Of a DNA stretch of 64,000 nucleotides, positions 55,056-63,893 are shown one piece after another. The notes under the pieces are model-generated. The model made no database searches. It saw nothing but the letters and a program-made list of their open reading frames with translations, and had not been told where the DNA came from. Made by a program: the position numbers and the translations under genes. Source of the stretch: Acinetobacter venetianus RAG-1 = CIP 110063 (GTDB lineage Bacteria > Pseudomonadota > Gammaproteobacteria > Pseudomonadales > Moraxellaceae); contig NZ_KB849556.1 of the NCBI RefSeq assembly GCF_000368585.1, positions 249,598-313,597 on the forward strand, in the 5' to 3' direction. How positions within the stretch are numbered: position 1 is the first letter of the stretch; each line of letters starts with the position of its first letter.

Positions 55056-57047
55056 ATGAAGATGAACAAGCAACATAATTTTATAAGTAGCGTTACCCGT
55101 AAATTGAATAATAAGAAAAGCTTCCGTCGTATGTTGGCGGCGAGTGGTGTGATTGCATGTTCATCTGTTTATGCCTTGGACGAACAATTCAATGATGCTC
55201 TGCGTGCAGCAAATTCAAGCAATATGGCATTGCTCGATCAATATCAATATGAAATGCAAAATGACGTGTTGGGATATTATCCAGAATATTGGAAACTGAA
55301 TAGTAATCTTGGATTTCAACCTGCTGCTTCAATTATTAGTTTTGCACAACGTTACCCTCAATCAGCAATGGCAGAAAAATTATCGGCTGATTATGTTGAG
55401 GAAAAAGTAAAACAAGCAAATTTCAGTGAAGCAAAGCCCGTATTATCTTATGTCACTAATCCTGATCAGGCGGAAAGTTGTGCCGTTGCTCAAGTCCGCG
55501 CTCAAACAGGTGATGCTTTAGTTTATGCTGAATATAAAGATGTATGGTTAGCGACTGACTCACAGCCAGAATCTTGTACAGGTTTAGGTCGAATGATGTT
55601 GTCGAGTCCGTTGATGACAGCGCAAGATCGTCAACAGCGCTTGTGGGTTTTATTGCGTGCTGGGCAGTCTGGACAAGCAATTGCAACCGCACAAACTATG
55701 GGGTTGAGTTTATCTTTAGCTCAACTCAATCAGATCCAATCCAATCCATTGGAATATATTTGGAATGCACCTAAGTCTAATGATGCTGATTATGCGTATT
55801 TGATTTTTGCATTAGGTCGTATAGCTGATAACGACTTAACCAATGCGCTTGGCAATGTGCAGCGAGCAGCACAAGATACGCCACAAGCTGTTCAAAAATA
55901 TTTATATCGTACCGTTGGTTATGTTGGTGGTACGACGGTAATGAAGAATAATTTTAATCGTGAAGTGCTGAATGCATTTGATCAAAGTTATGGTTATCCA
56001 TTTAGCCCTGAAGAAGCTGAGATTTATGCTCGTCAATCCATTCGTTTTGGTGCATGGGAAAGTCTGATTCGAGCGATTGATGCGATGTCGGTAACGCAAA
56101 AGCAAGAAGATCGTTGGCAATATTGGCTAGCACGTGCATCTGAGCAACGTTCTGACGCAGCTTCTAAGCAAGCCGCGCAACAGATTTATCGCAAACTAGC
56201 GCAAAGTGGCGATGATTATCATAACTTACTTGCCAAAGATCGTATTGGTGAGCGTTATAACCATCAGCCTTACAATGAGCAGCCTTCTGCTCAGGATGCT
56301 CAGCGCTTAAATCAAAATATCCATTTTAGACGTGCGTTTGCATTAAGGGATATTAATGCGCCTGCAAGTTATACCAATCGTGAATGGAACTGGGCTGTTC
56401 GTCAGGCGTATTTGCAACATGACGATGGTCTACTATTAGCAGCAGCCAAACGCGCGCATGATATGGGATGGTATGATCGTGCTATTTATGCTGCGGATCG
56501 TACGACATCAAAGCATAACGATACTTATCGCTACGCGATGCCTCACCGTAGTAATGTGACGAGTCATAGTTACAATGCGGGTATTGATCCCGCTTGGGCT
56601 TATGGTTTAATGCGCCAAGAAAGTCGATTTGTTACTTCTGCACGTTCGCATGTAGGTGCAGGTGGCTTGATGCAAATCATGCCAAATACGGCAAAACTTG
56701 TTGCGCGTCAGATGGGTGAAACTTATAACCCTGCGGCATTAAGTGAAATGAACACCAATATCCGTTATGGAACATATTATCTTTCAATGATTCAAAGTCA
56801 GCTAAGTGGCAATGCGGTACTTGCAACAGCAGGCTATAACGCTGGCCCAAACCGAGCACGCCGTTGGCAGCCTGATTTTCAAACGATGGCTGCTGATCAG
56901 TACACAGAGTCTATTCCTTTGCTTGAAACGCGTGATTACGTTAAACATGTCATGACCAATGCAACACATTATGGAGTGCTACTTGGGCAGGGGCCGCAAT
57001 CCCTTGAAAAACGTATGAGCACAATTCCTGTGCGTAATACACCTTAA
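55056..57047 (+). CDS. slt: Soluble lytic murein transglycosylase (Slt70-like)
   Basis: A 663-residue periplasmic protein. A long N-terminal signal sequence (charged residues 1-26, then LAASGVIACSSVYA) is followed by helical superhelical repeats (about residues 45-480) and a C-terminal SLT domain: GIDPAWAYGLMRQESRF (catalytic Glu near residue 522), SHVGAGGLMQIMPNTA and AGYNAGPNRARRW. It cleaves glycan strands to 1,6-anhydro-muropeptides. A TTG lies three bases upstream; ATG 55056 or 55062 is preferred. A possible promoter with TATAAT at 55022-55027 precedes it. The RNase T2-like gene follows after 26 bases. Confidence 0.93.
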   Translation: MKMNKQHNFISSVTRKLNNKKSFRRMLAASGVIACSSVYALDEQFNDALRAANSSNMALLDQYQYEMQNDVLGYYPEYWKLNSNLGFQPAASIISFAQRYPQSAMAEKLSADYVEEKVKQANFSEAKPVLSYVTNPDQAESCAVAQVRAQTGDALVYAEYKDVWLATDSQPESCTGLGRMMLSSPLMTAQDRQQRLWVLLRAGQSGQAIATAQTMGLSLSLAQLNQIQSNPLEYIWNAPKSNDADYAYLIFALGRIADNDLTNALGNVQRAAQDTPQAVQKYLYRTVGYVGGTTVMKNNFNREVLNAFDQSYGYPFSPEEAEIYARQSIRFGAWESLIRAIDAMSVTQKQEDRWQYWLARASEQRSDAASKQAAQQIYRKLAQSGDDYHNLLAKDRIGERYNHQPYNEQPSAQDAQRLNQNIHFRRAFALRDINAPASYTNREWNWAVRQAYLQHDDGLLLAAAKRAHDMGWYDRAIYAADRTTSKHNDTYRYAMPHRSNVTSHSYNAGIDPAWAYGLMRQESRFVTSARSHVGAGGLMQIMPNTAKLVARQMGETYNPAALSEMNTNIRYGTYYLSMIQSQLSGNAVLATAGYNAGPNRARRWQPDFQTMAADQYTESIPLLETRDYVKHVMTNATHYGVLLGQGPQSLEKRMSTIPVRNTP

Positions 57048-57073
57048 GGCACAAAGATGTTGAATTTAAAACA

Positions 57074-57760
57074 ATGAAGTTTTTGTATTTGATGAAAGCG
57101 ATAAACACATTCAAGTTTCAAATGCGTAGCATGTTACAGACATTGATCTGTTATCTCGTTCTCTCATTTGGTGCGCCATTATATGCAGCCGACAATGCCG
57201 ATATAGCAGGTTATGTCATGCATATTCAAATGACGCCTGCGGTTTGTTCGTTTGATTCAACAAGACAAAAACAACGTAAGTGTTTAGAAGGTTACTCGCT
57301 TACCATTTCTAGTTTGCTACCTGAAGTTCCAGTAGGGCGTGAGTGTGAAACAAAAAGTTCTGCGAAACTTTCACCGCTACAAGCTAAAGTCGTGGCGCGT
57401 GTGATGCCTGATGAAAATGCTCGCGTACAGCTTTGGCAGGGGGTTGGCGGATGTGTCCCCATGAATGCAAGTCAATATTTTAGAAAAATAATTAATTTTG
57501 CTGAGCGTTTAAAAGTTCCATCAGATTTAACAAGTCCCAATACGATTGATGTTCAAAAAGAAAATCTTAGACAACAGTTCACAAAATTAAATCCTTCGTT
57601 ACCACCAAATGGCATTCGTTTTACTTGCCAGTCTTCACGGTTTGAATCAGTTTTAACCGAAATTCGAGTGTGTTATCAGAAGAATGGTCAGTACAAGCAA
57701 TGTTCAAGTCATATTGTGACGGGTTGCCCAAATGACTTTACAATTAAAGGTAGTTACTAG
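57074..57760 (+). CDS. RNase T2-family protein lacking both catalytic motifs
   Basis: A 228-residue protein with an N-terminal signal segment (cleavage probably after AAPLYAA, near residue 39). The mature part follows the RNase T2/RNase I layout: GYVMHIQMTPAVC, then the position of catalytic motif 1 (normally HGLWP) reads SSLLP, the position of motif 2 (normally EYAKHG) reads LWQGVGG, followed by CVPMNASQYF, and the later strand IRFTCQ...LTEIRVCY. Thus the catalytic His and Glu residues are absent while the disulfide cysteines remain. It is therefore probably catalytically dead, or acts by another mechanism. It lies 26 bases after slt and may share its transcript. Confidence 0.75.
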   Translation: MKFLYLMKAINTFKFQMRSMLQTLICYLVLSFGAPLYAADNADIAGYVMHIQMTPAVCSFDSTRQKQRKCLEGYSLTISSLLPEVPVGRECETKSSAKLSPLQAKVVARVMPDENARVQLWQGVGGCVPMNASQYFRKIINFAERLKVPSDLTSPNTIDVQKENLRQQFTKLNPSLPPNGIRFTCQSSRFESVLTEIRVCYQKNGQYKQCSSHIVTGCPNDFTIKGSY

Positions 57761-57927
57761 GCTTTTTTAGCCCTTTATTTGTATTTTCTATCAGACTTTT
57801 GTTGAAATCCATTCTCTTTTACATGCATCTGCGTTCGCTTTAGAGTACAATCTTTGCCGTTTATGATAATTCGATTGAATAACAATATGTTTCAATCGTG
57901 CTAACGCATCTCATTGGAGAATATCAC

Positions 57928-58914
57928 ATGAAGCAACCCGTTCGTGTTGCCGTTACAGGCGCTGCTGGTCAAATTGGTTATAGCTTATTATTCCGTATCG
58001 CAAGCGGTGAAATGTTAGGTAAAGATCAACCTGTAATTTTACAATTGCTTGAAGTTCCATTTGAGAAAGCTCAACAAGCGCTTAAAGGCGTGATGATGGA
58101 ACTTGATGACTGTGCTTTCCCTTTATTGGCTGGCATGATCGGGACTGATGATCCTAAAGTTGCATTTAAAGATGCTGACTATGCTTTATTGGTAGGTTCT
58201 CGTCCACGTGGTCCAGGTATGGAACGTGCTGACTTATTAAAAGTAAATGGCGAAATCTTCATTGGTCAAGGTCAAGCATTAAACGAAGTTGCTAGCCGTG
58301 ACGTTAAAGTATTGGTTGTAGGTAACCCTGCAAATACAAATGCTTACATCGCGATGAAATCTGCTCCAGATCTTCCATCGAAGAACTTTACAGCAATGTT
58401 ACGTCTTGACCACAACCGTGCGTTAACTCAACTTGCTCAAAAAGCGGGTGTAGCTGTTTCTGATATCGAAAACATGACTGTTTGGGGCAACCACTCTCCA
58501 ACAATGTATGCTGATTATCGCTTTGCAAATGTAAATGGCGAAAGCTTGAAAGACAAAATCAACGATGCTGCTTGGAACAAAGATGTATTCCTTCCAACAG
58601 TTGGTAAGCGTGGTGCTGCGATTATCGAAGCGCGTGGTCTTTCTTCTGCTGCTTCTGCTGCAAATGCTGCAATCGACCATATGCGTGACTGGGCGCTTGG
58701 TACAAACGGCAAATGGGTAACGATGGGTATTCCTTCAGACGGTTCTTATGGTATTCCTGAAGGCGTAATGTTCGGTTTCCCTGTAACAACTGAAAACGGT
58801 GAATACAAAATCGTTCAAGGTTTAGAAATTGACGAATTTAGCCGTGAGCGTATCAACTTCACTCTTAACGAGTTAGAAGAAGAGCGTGCAGCAGTTGCTG
58901 ACATGGTGAACTAA
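57928..58914 (+). CDS. mdh: Malate dehydrogenase
   Basis: A 328-residue cytoplasmic Mdh interconverting malate and oxaloacetate with NAD(H) in the TCA cycle. The Rossmann stretch is [23 protein letters not shown]; other marks are [30 protein letters not shown], and catalytic His in [12 protein letters not shown]. This is the long LDH-like Mdh form seen in Acinetobacter and relatives, not the E. coli type. The open frame begins earlier at 57898; ATG 57928 has GGAGA eight bases upstream. A terminator follows. Confidence 0.96.
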   Translation: MKQPVRVAVTGAAGQIGYSLLFRIASGEMLGKDQPVILQLLEVPFEKAQQALKGVMMELDDCAFPLLAGMIGTDDPKVAFKDADYALLVGSRPRGPGMERADLLKVNGEIFIGQGQALNEVASRDVKVLVVGNPANTNAYIAMKSAPDLPSKNFTAMLRLDHNRALTQLAQKAGVAVSDIENMTVWGNHSPTMYADYRFANVNGESLKDKINDAAWNKDVFLPTVGKRGAAIIEARGLSSAASAANAAIDHMRDWALGTNGKWVTMGIPSDGSYGIPEGVMFGFPVTTENGEYKIVQGLEIDEFSRERINFTLNELEEERAAVADMVN

Positions 58915-58935
58915 TTTATCTTTTTTGATAAATTG

Positions 58936-58965
58936 AAAAAGCGCCTGAATTCGGGCGCTTTTTTT
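58936..58965 (+). terminator. Terminator after mdh
   Basis: AAAAAGCGCC and GGCGCTTTTT pair around TGAATTCG, with additional Ts after the stem. Confidence 0.92.
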
Positions 58966-59072
58966 ATGTATGTGCACATAAAAACTACAAGAAAATATAG
59001 GCATACAGATGTATTGAATAAGTGTTTATGTTTAGATTAATTTAATTAAAGCATGAGTTTGGAGAATAAAAA

Positions 59073-59315
59073 ATGTTTGAGCAACAACCTACACTAGAAC
59101 TTTTATTTGAACAGTTAGGCCTTGATTCTGATGAGGCGAGTATTGAAAATTTTGTCAAAGCACATCAACTTAGTGCAGATCAAAAATTACATGAAGCAGC
59201 GTTTTGGAGTGCGGGACAACGTGATTTTCTTAAAAGTCATTTAGATAAAGATGATGAATGGGCGATTGTAGTTGATGAGCTAAATCAACAACTACATTTA
59301 GATAGCACCAAATAA
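59073..59315 (+). CDS. DUF2789 family protein
   Basis: An 80-residue acidic helical protein: FEQQPTLELLFEQLGLDSDEASIENFVKAHQL, then LHEAAFWSAGQRDFLKSHLDKDDEWAIVVDELN. This matches DUF2789, small proteins of unknown function common in pseudomonads and relatives. No signal peptide. A terminator follows 13 bases after the stop codon. Confidence 0.85.
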   Translation: MFEQQPTLELLFEQLGLDSDEASIENFVKAHQLSADQKLHEAAFWSAGQRDFLKSHLDKDDEWAIVVDELNQQLHLDSTK

Positions 59316-59327
59316 TAATTTATAAAA

Positions 59328-59355
59328 AATAAAGCTCACATTAGTGAGCTTTATT
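59328..59355 (+). terminator. Bidirectional terminator overlapping the end of the next minus-strand gene
   Basis: AATAAAGCTCAC and GTGAGCTTTATT form a 12-bp stem with an ATTA loop. It overlaps the stop codon of the gene at 59341 on the minus strand and can end both. Confidence 0.87.
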
Positions 59356-59886
59356 TTGAATTAAGGCTTTAAACCAGTCTTCCATTCGTACTGATTTGAA
59401 AGCAGGGTGAACTTGTAATAACTCTAGATCATATTCAAAACATGACACATATTTCTGTAACCAGTGGCGTGTCATTGCTTGTTCTTGCTTAGCTGCTGAC
59501 GCATACGCAAGGAAAAAATAAATGTCTAAATGGTTATAGTGTGCCAAAGGTTTTAAGATTTGTTGTGTAATTAAAGCAAAGCGCTGTTCTTTAGTTAGTT
59601 CAAAATAGATCATATATGCTTTGGCTAGATACAACGATAAGTTTAAATATAAACTTAGCGGCATCTCGTCATATTCAATACGCGCTTGTTCTAGCAATAC
59701 AATTGCTTCTTGCAAGAAATGGAGCTGTTCCTGACGAACATGACTCAACATGACCAATTGCAAGCGCAAGTCAGCTCGCTCTAAAGCAAGTTCAGGCGTA
59801 TTATTTTCTAAATACAGTTGGTCAGTTTCACCAATCCGAGCAATCACTTGTTTAGTTTCATTCGACATGTATTGATCCAAAATCAT
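59341..59886 (-). CDS. Hypothetical helical protein (TPR-like)
   Basis: A 181-residue all-helical protein (LHFLQEAIVLLEQARIEYDEMPLSLYLNLSLYLAKAYMIYFEL then YASAAKQEQAMTRHWLQKYV). The helix pairs suggest a tetratricopeptide-like scaffold, but no family is recognised. It is cytoplasmic. Starts at ATG 59886 or 59868 (MSNETKQ). It follows the 2OG-oxygenase gene on the same strand by 46 bases, so it may be cotranscribed. Confidence 0.65.
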   Translation of the reverse strand: MILDQYMSNETKQVIARIGETDQLYLENNTPELALERADLRLQLVMLSHVRQEQLHFLQEAIVLLEQARIEYDEMPLSLYLNLSLYLAKAYMIYFELTKEQRFALITQQILKPLAHYNHLDIYFFLAYASAAKQEQAMTRHWLQKYVSCFEYDLELLQVHPAFKSVRMEDWFKALIQNKAH

Positions 59887-59932
59887 CAGTTATGCCTAAC
59901 TATATAAGGCTATTTTTAGTGATTTAAAGGGT

Positions 59933-60556
59933 TTAAGGGTTCCAAATCGAGTTGCCACTGCGTAACCAAGCCGTAATCGATAAGCGCTGTTGTTTTGAAA
60001 GCAAGACTTCATGTAATACATCGCTTTGAAAAATCGCAAGACGATTTGGCAAAGGTTGAATGATGTGCCAGTTTCCCTTTTTATCTTGTAGGCGAAGTTC
60101 ACCACCCAAATTGTCTTCCCAACTTTCATGTAAATAAAATACAGTTGAAATCATACGATCATTTTTTTGCTGCGGATTATCGCGGTGTAAAGCATAAAAC
60201 TCGCCAGCGTTATAACAAGCAAAATGTGCTTCAACCTCTTTAATGCCAAGATAAAATGCTTGATTTAATGCTTGAGATAGATTGTGTAGCGTTTGGATGT
60301 GCTGCTGAGCGATAGGAAGCTGTCCATCAATCCATAAAATATGATCGCTACGAATATGACTTACAACGCCATTTTGTATACCTGCTGCTCTAAACTCGGC
60401 AAGATGCGATATGCATTCATCAGCTAAGGCTGTGACATATTCGGGTGAATAGACATGATCAATAAAAGCAAAGCCAAACTCATTTAAATCATCTAGGACG
60501 CGATCTAAATTCCATGAGGTTGCATTTAAGGCCAGGGAGAAAGAAGTTTGTTGCAT
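59933..60556 (-). CDS. 2-oxoglutarate/Fe(II)-dependent oxygenase
   Basis: A 207-residue 2OG-Fe(II) oxygenase with the iron triad HxD...H: His124 and Asp126 in YALHRDNPQ, and His182 in QSDVLHEVL; Arg191 in QRLSITAWL would bind 2-oxoglutarate. The central region HFACYNAGEFYALHRDN and NLGGELRL fits the PKHD-type hydroxylase/prolyl 4-hydroxylase superfamily. The substrate is unknown; relatives hydroxylate proteins such as ribosomal components. It is divergent from rlmJ, which modifies 23S rRNA. Confidence 0.87.
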   Translation of the reverse strand: MQQTSFSLALNATSWNLDRVLDDLNEFGFAFIDHVYSPEYVTALADECISHLAEFRAAGIQNGVVSHIRSDHILWIDGQLPIAQQHIQTLHNLSQALNQAFYLGIKEVEAHFACYNAGEFYALHRDNPQQKNDRMISTVFYLHESWEDNLGGELRLQDKKGNWHIIQPLPNRLAIFQSDVLHEVLLSKQQRLSITAWLRSGNSIWNP

Positions 60557-60676
60557 ATAGCTCCTATCAAACAGCTGTTTGATTCACATTACTATTTTAG
60601 ACGATCACATCAACGCTAAAGAATACTTTTTTCTTTCATGTTAAACTATCTTCTGAATTGAGGAATAATTGTCAAC

Positions 60677-61534
60677 ATGAATTACCGTCACCATTTCCAT
60701 GCGGGTAACTTTGCCGATGTTATGAAGCATGTACTTTTGCTTCAACTGCTCGCTCGTTTAAATGCCAAAGATAAACCTTATCGATATATCGATACCCATG
60801 GTGGTGCAGGTAAATATGATTTATCTACATCTCAAGCACAAAAATCAGGTGAATTCTTAACGGGTATCCATCGTTTGGTTAAGCTTGATGATTCGATTAA
60901 GCGTAATGCGCCTGAAGGCGTAAAACAATATCTTAAAATAGTTGAAGATATGCGTGCAGTTTCAGGTAAAGGTGCTTATCCAGGTTCACCTTGGTTTGCA
61001 CTCGAAGGCATGCGTGATATTGACAAAGCGACTATTTTTGAAATGCAGCGTGATGTGTTTCAGCAATTGTATTTTAACATTCGTGATAAACGTGCGGGTT
61101 TACACGAACGTGATGCATATGAAGGATTACTTGGTGTAATTCCTCCGAAAGAAAAACGTGGCTTAGTCATGATTGACCCGCCATATGAAATTGAACGTAA
61201 AGATTTTCCTCAGCTCGTTGAGTTGTTGCAAGCTGCTTATAAAAAATGGCCGACTGGCGTTTTTGCAGTTTGGTATCCAATTAAAGACCGTGCCATGATT
61301 GAACGTTTTGAAAAGAAAATGTTTAAAACGGGTATTCGCCGTCAGCTTATTTGTGAAATTTGCGTATGGCCAGATGATACTCCAGTTGGTTTAAATGGTT
61401 GTGGTTTACTCGTGATTAACCCACCTTGGAAATTTTCAGAAGATGCAGATCAAGCCTTACAATGGCTTTTCCCTCATTTACGCATGAGTGAAAATGGTGG
61501 TCATGCTGCTGTGCGTTGGTTGGTGGGTGAGTAA
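60677..61534 (+). CDS. rlmJ: 23S rRNA (adenine(2030)-N6)-methyltransferase RlmJ
   Basis: A 285-residue methyltransferase that makes m6A2030 in 23S rRNA. The N-terminus MNYRHHFHAGNFADVMKHVLLLQLLARL and YIDTHGGAGKYDL hold the SAM-binding region. The N6-adenine catalytic motif is VMIDPPYE (about residues 162-169). C-terminal PDDTPVGLNGCGLLVINPPW is family-typical. It precedes pssA by 38 bases on the same strand. Confidence 0.95.
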   Translation: MNYRHHFHAGNFADVMKHVLLLQLLARLNAKDKPYRYIDTHGGAGKYDLSTSQAQKSGEFLTGIHRLVKLDDSIKRNAPEGVKQYLKIVEDMRAVSGKGAYPGSPWFALEGMRDIDKATIFEMQRDVFQQLYFNIRDKRAGLHERDAYEGLLGVIPPKEKRGLVMIDPPYEIERKDFPQLVELLQAAYKKWPTGVFAVWYPIKDRAMIERFEKKMFKTGIRRQLICEICVWPDDTPVGLNGCGLLVINPPWKFSEDADQALQWLFPHLRMSENGGHAAVRWLVGE

Positions 61535-61572
61535 CCCATCTACCTCAAGATATTCTCGAGGAATTGAAAATA

Positions 61573-62406
61573 ATGACAAATTCTCCAAAAACAGATTCTG
61601 ATTTGAATACAAAGGATCATTCTTTTGATGGAATCACATTTGAAGTAGAAGAAGAAGAGCACACGCACGAAGGGCAAAAAGTTAAACGCCGTGGTATTTA
61701 TCTATGGCCGAACCTGATTACAACAGCTGCGCTTTTATCTGGTTTTTACTCAATTATTGCCAGTATGAATGGTAATTTTAATCAGGCAATTTATGCGATT
61801 TTCTTGGCTGCATTATTGGATGGTTTAGATGGTCGTGTAGCTCGTGCAATTGGTGCTCAAAGTGCATTTGGTGAGCAATATGATTCATTGTCTGATTTAT
61901 TGGCATTTGGTGTTGCGCCAGCAATATTGATGTACAGCTGGAGCTTGCACGATTTAGGTCGTATCGGACTAGCTTGTAGCTTCATTTACACGGCTTGTGC
62001 TGCATTCCGTTTGGCTCGCTTTAATGTCCAAATTGGTGTTGTTGATAAACGCTACTTTATTGGTATTGCAAGTCCACTTGCTGCAGTCACTGTGATTTCA
62101 ATTGTTTGGGTTGGACGTGATTTTCCATTCATTTTTGATTTGCAAGATATTACGATTCAGATAATCAATGCTGCGATTATGGTAGGTGTTGGTTTATTAA
62201 TGATTTCCAATATCAAATACTATTCATTTAAACAGATGGACCGCAAACGTGTACCTTTTGTTGTGATGTTACCAGTGGTCTTGATTTTTGCTGCAATCAC
62301 GTACAACATTCCAGTAGGAATACTGACAGTTTGTATTCTCTATGTGCTTTCAGGTTTCGTAACAACACTGCTTGCCCACAAAAATGATTCTAAAATAATA
62401 AGTTAA
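61573..62406 (+). CDS. pssA: CDP-diacylglycerol-serine O-phosphatidyltransferase
   Basis: A 277-residue integral membrane PssA that makes phosphatidylserine from CDP-diacylglycerol and serine, the precursor of phosphatidylethanolamine. An acidic N-terminal tail of 40 residues precedes about eight membrane helices. The CDP-alcohol phosphotransferase motif is DGLDGRVARAIGAQSAFGEQYDSLSDLLAFG (D-G-x2-A-R-x8-G-x3-D-x3-D). This is the membrane (type II) form, not the E. coli soluble form. A TTG at 61564 is in frame, but ATG 61573 has GAGGAA upstream. Confidence 0.94.
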   Translation: MTNSPKTDSDLNTKDHSFDGITFEVEEEEHTHEGQKVKRRGIYLWPNLITTAALLSGFYSIIASMNGNFNQAIYAIFLAALLDGLDGRVARAIGAQSAFGEQYDSLSDLLAFGVAPAILMYSWSLHDLGRIGLACSFIYTACAAFRLARFNVQIGVVDKRYFIGIASPLAAVTVISIVWVGRDFPFIFDLQDITIQIINAAIMVGVGLLMISNIKYYSFKQMDRKRVPFVVMLPVVLIFAAITYNIPVGILTVCILYVLSGFVTTLLAHKNDSKIIS

Positions 62407-62423
62407 AAAATCGGAGGTTCAGT

Positions 62424-63485
62424 ATGCCAATATTGATGAGTAACAATCAATTAAAGCAACTGAACCTCGATAAATCAGATGCTTTAACCTTTTATCCACC
62501 TAAAGGCTTATTTAAAATCGTTTATCAGGCACTGATTCTGCCAAACCTACCTGAACCCTTTCATTATCTTAATTTCATCAGCCTTATCGGGCAGCCTCGT
62601 ATTCCAATTTGTTATAACGCGAGTGCAATAACGACGACAGCAATTGATACTGCGACAGTGCTTGTTACAACTAGTCCGTCTACGGTTGGACATCTCAAAA
62701 GTTATAGTGCCAAAGAACAATGTCAATTAGAGATTGATCATTACCAGTTTTTAGATGTGGATCATATTCAAGTTGATTTTCCGAATTATTATTTTAATCG
62801 TAAAGATGATGAACTCAGTTGTCAGCTTAAAGTCACAACTTCTACCGAAATTGAAAGTCATTCTGCTTTACAGTGGGGAGTAGCGGATTATTGGTATGTG
62901 AATTGTCATTGTGAGGGTGAGGTTACTTATAAAAAACAAAAGTATGAAATAAATGCTTCAGGTATTTTGAAGCATGCGAGAGCAATCTACTTGCCTTTTA
63001 TTGCATTTCATTTTTTTACTTATCAAATCATTCAAATTAATAATGATTTGCAAATCATTCTTTCTGAATTAAGAAACCAATGGAACAATATTGTTTTTTC
63101 AAGAATTGAAATTCAGTCAAAAGAAAAAGAAACACGACTTTATCAAGATAATGTGATTTTTGATGTAACTCGAGTTTATCCAAAAATACAAACACCTAAT
63201 GGACGTGAAATGTATTTACCTCGCGTATTTGTCTGGCAATATCACGAAGATGATCAAATCATTTTCCAACTTCAAGCACAGAGTAGAGGGGATTATAAAT
63301 TTGGATTGGCAGCAGGGTATGTAGGAAGTTTTACTTATGAGTTGCTTTGGGATAATGAAACATATCAAGGCACGGGGTACTGTGAATATGTCGATTGTCG
63401 TCCTTTGCATTGGCAAGAAAAAGATAAAACAGATCAAATTATAGACCAAACTCCACATTTACAGCCTTTTTTGTGTAAAAAATAG
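62424..63485 (+). CDS. Hypothetical protein (DUF6670-like)
   Basis: A 353-residue protein without a signal peptide or clear membrane segment. It has many beta strands and aromatic residues (LPNLPEPFHYLNFISLIGQPRIP, then ADYWYVNCHCEGEVTYKKQKYEI, then FTYELLWDNETYQGTGYCEYVDCRPLHW). The layout recalls AttH/lipocalin-like proteins; I associate it with the DUF6670 family from memory, without certainty. A strong ribosome-binding site (GGAGG) precedes ATG 62424, 17 bases after pssA, so the two are probably cotranscribed. The rRNA operon promoter region follows. Confidence 0.72.
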   Translation: MPILMSNNQLKQLNLDKSDALTFYPPKGLFKIVYQALILPNLPEPFHYLNFISLIGQPRIPICYNASAITTTAIDTATVLVTTSPSTVGHLKSYSAKEQCQLEIDHYQFLDVDHIQVDFPNYYFNRKDDELSCQLKVTTSTEIESHSALQWGVADYWYVNCHCEGEVTYKKQKYEINASGILKHARAIYLPFIAFHFFTYQIIQINNDLQIILSELRNQWNNIVFSRIEIQSKEKETRLYQDNVIFDVTRVYPKIQTPNGREMYLPRVFVWQYHEDDQIIFQLQAQSRGDYKFGLAAGYVGSFTYELLWDNETYQGTGYCEYVDCRPLHWQEKDKTDQIIDQTPHLQPFLCKK

Positions 63486-63515
63486 ACGCTCGTCACATTG
63501 TTTTTGGAAAAGGTA

Positions 63516-63543
63516 TTGCAAGCGTTGAGGAATGCTGTAGAAT
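63516..63543 (+). promoter_or_regulatory. First rRNA operon promoter (P1)
   Basis: TTGCAA (63516-63521) and TAGAAT (63538-63543) spaced by 16 bases, followed by a GC-containing discriminator. A 16-base spacer is typical of stringently controlled rRNA promoters. Confidence 0.6.
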
Positions 63544-63655
63544 GCACATCCATCGGCGGTGATGCAGATAAAAACTTGTTGATAAACAAGGATTTGGCTA
63601 GATTGGTTAGATTCTTGGGTTGGTTGATAAGTTTATAAAATATCTAAATTACCTG

Positions 63656-63683
63656 TTGACTTTGAAGAAATTTAGAGTAATAT
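63656..63683 (+). promoter_or_regulatory. Second rRNA operon promoter (P2)
   Basis: TTGACT (63656-63661) and TAATAT (63678-63683) spaced by 16 bases, followed by AGCCGACC as a GC-rich discriminator. The 25 bases upstream of the -35 are almost all A and T, as in an UP element. This is the better of the two candidate promoters. Confidence 0.78.
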
Positions 63684-63689
63684 AGCCGA

Positions 63690-63893
63690 CCTAGCTTGAT
63701 GGTGATGAACCATTGAGAAGATCATTAAGAGAATAGAAGAACAACTTGTGTGGATTTTTACTAGTTGATCAATCGATATATATTATCATTGATAATTGGT
63801 AGAAATTTCTCGAAGTTTATTTGAGCAAATTTTTTGTCAGTAATTGATGAGCCAGAATTAGCACCTTGTCTTAACTAAGGTGCAAAATGATTT
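63690..63893 (+). other. 16S rRNA leader
   Basis: This 204-base leader holds hairpins (ATCAAT/ATTGAT at 63768-63793 with inner GATA/TATC; GCACCTT/AAGGTGC at 63861-63883) and no ORF. The latter stem, just before the 16S start, could be part of the RNase III processing region. No consensus boxA was found by eye. Confidence 0.55.
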
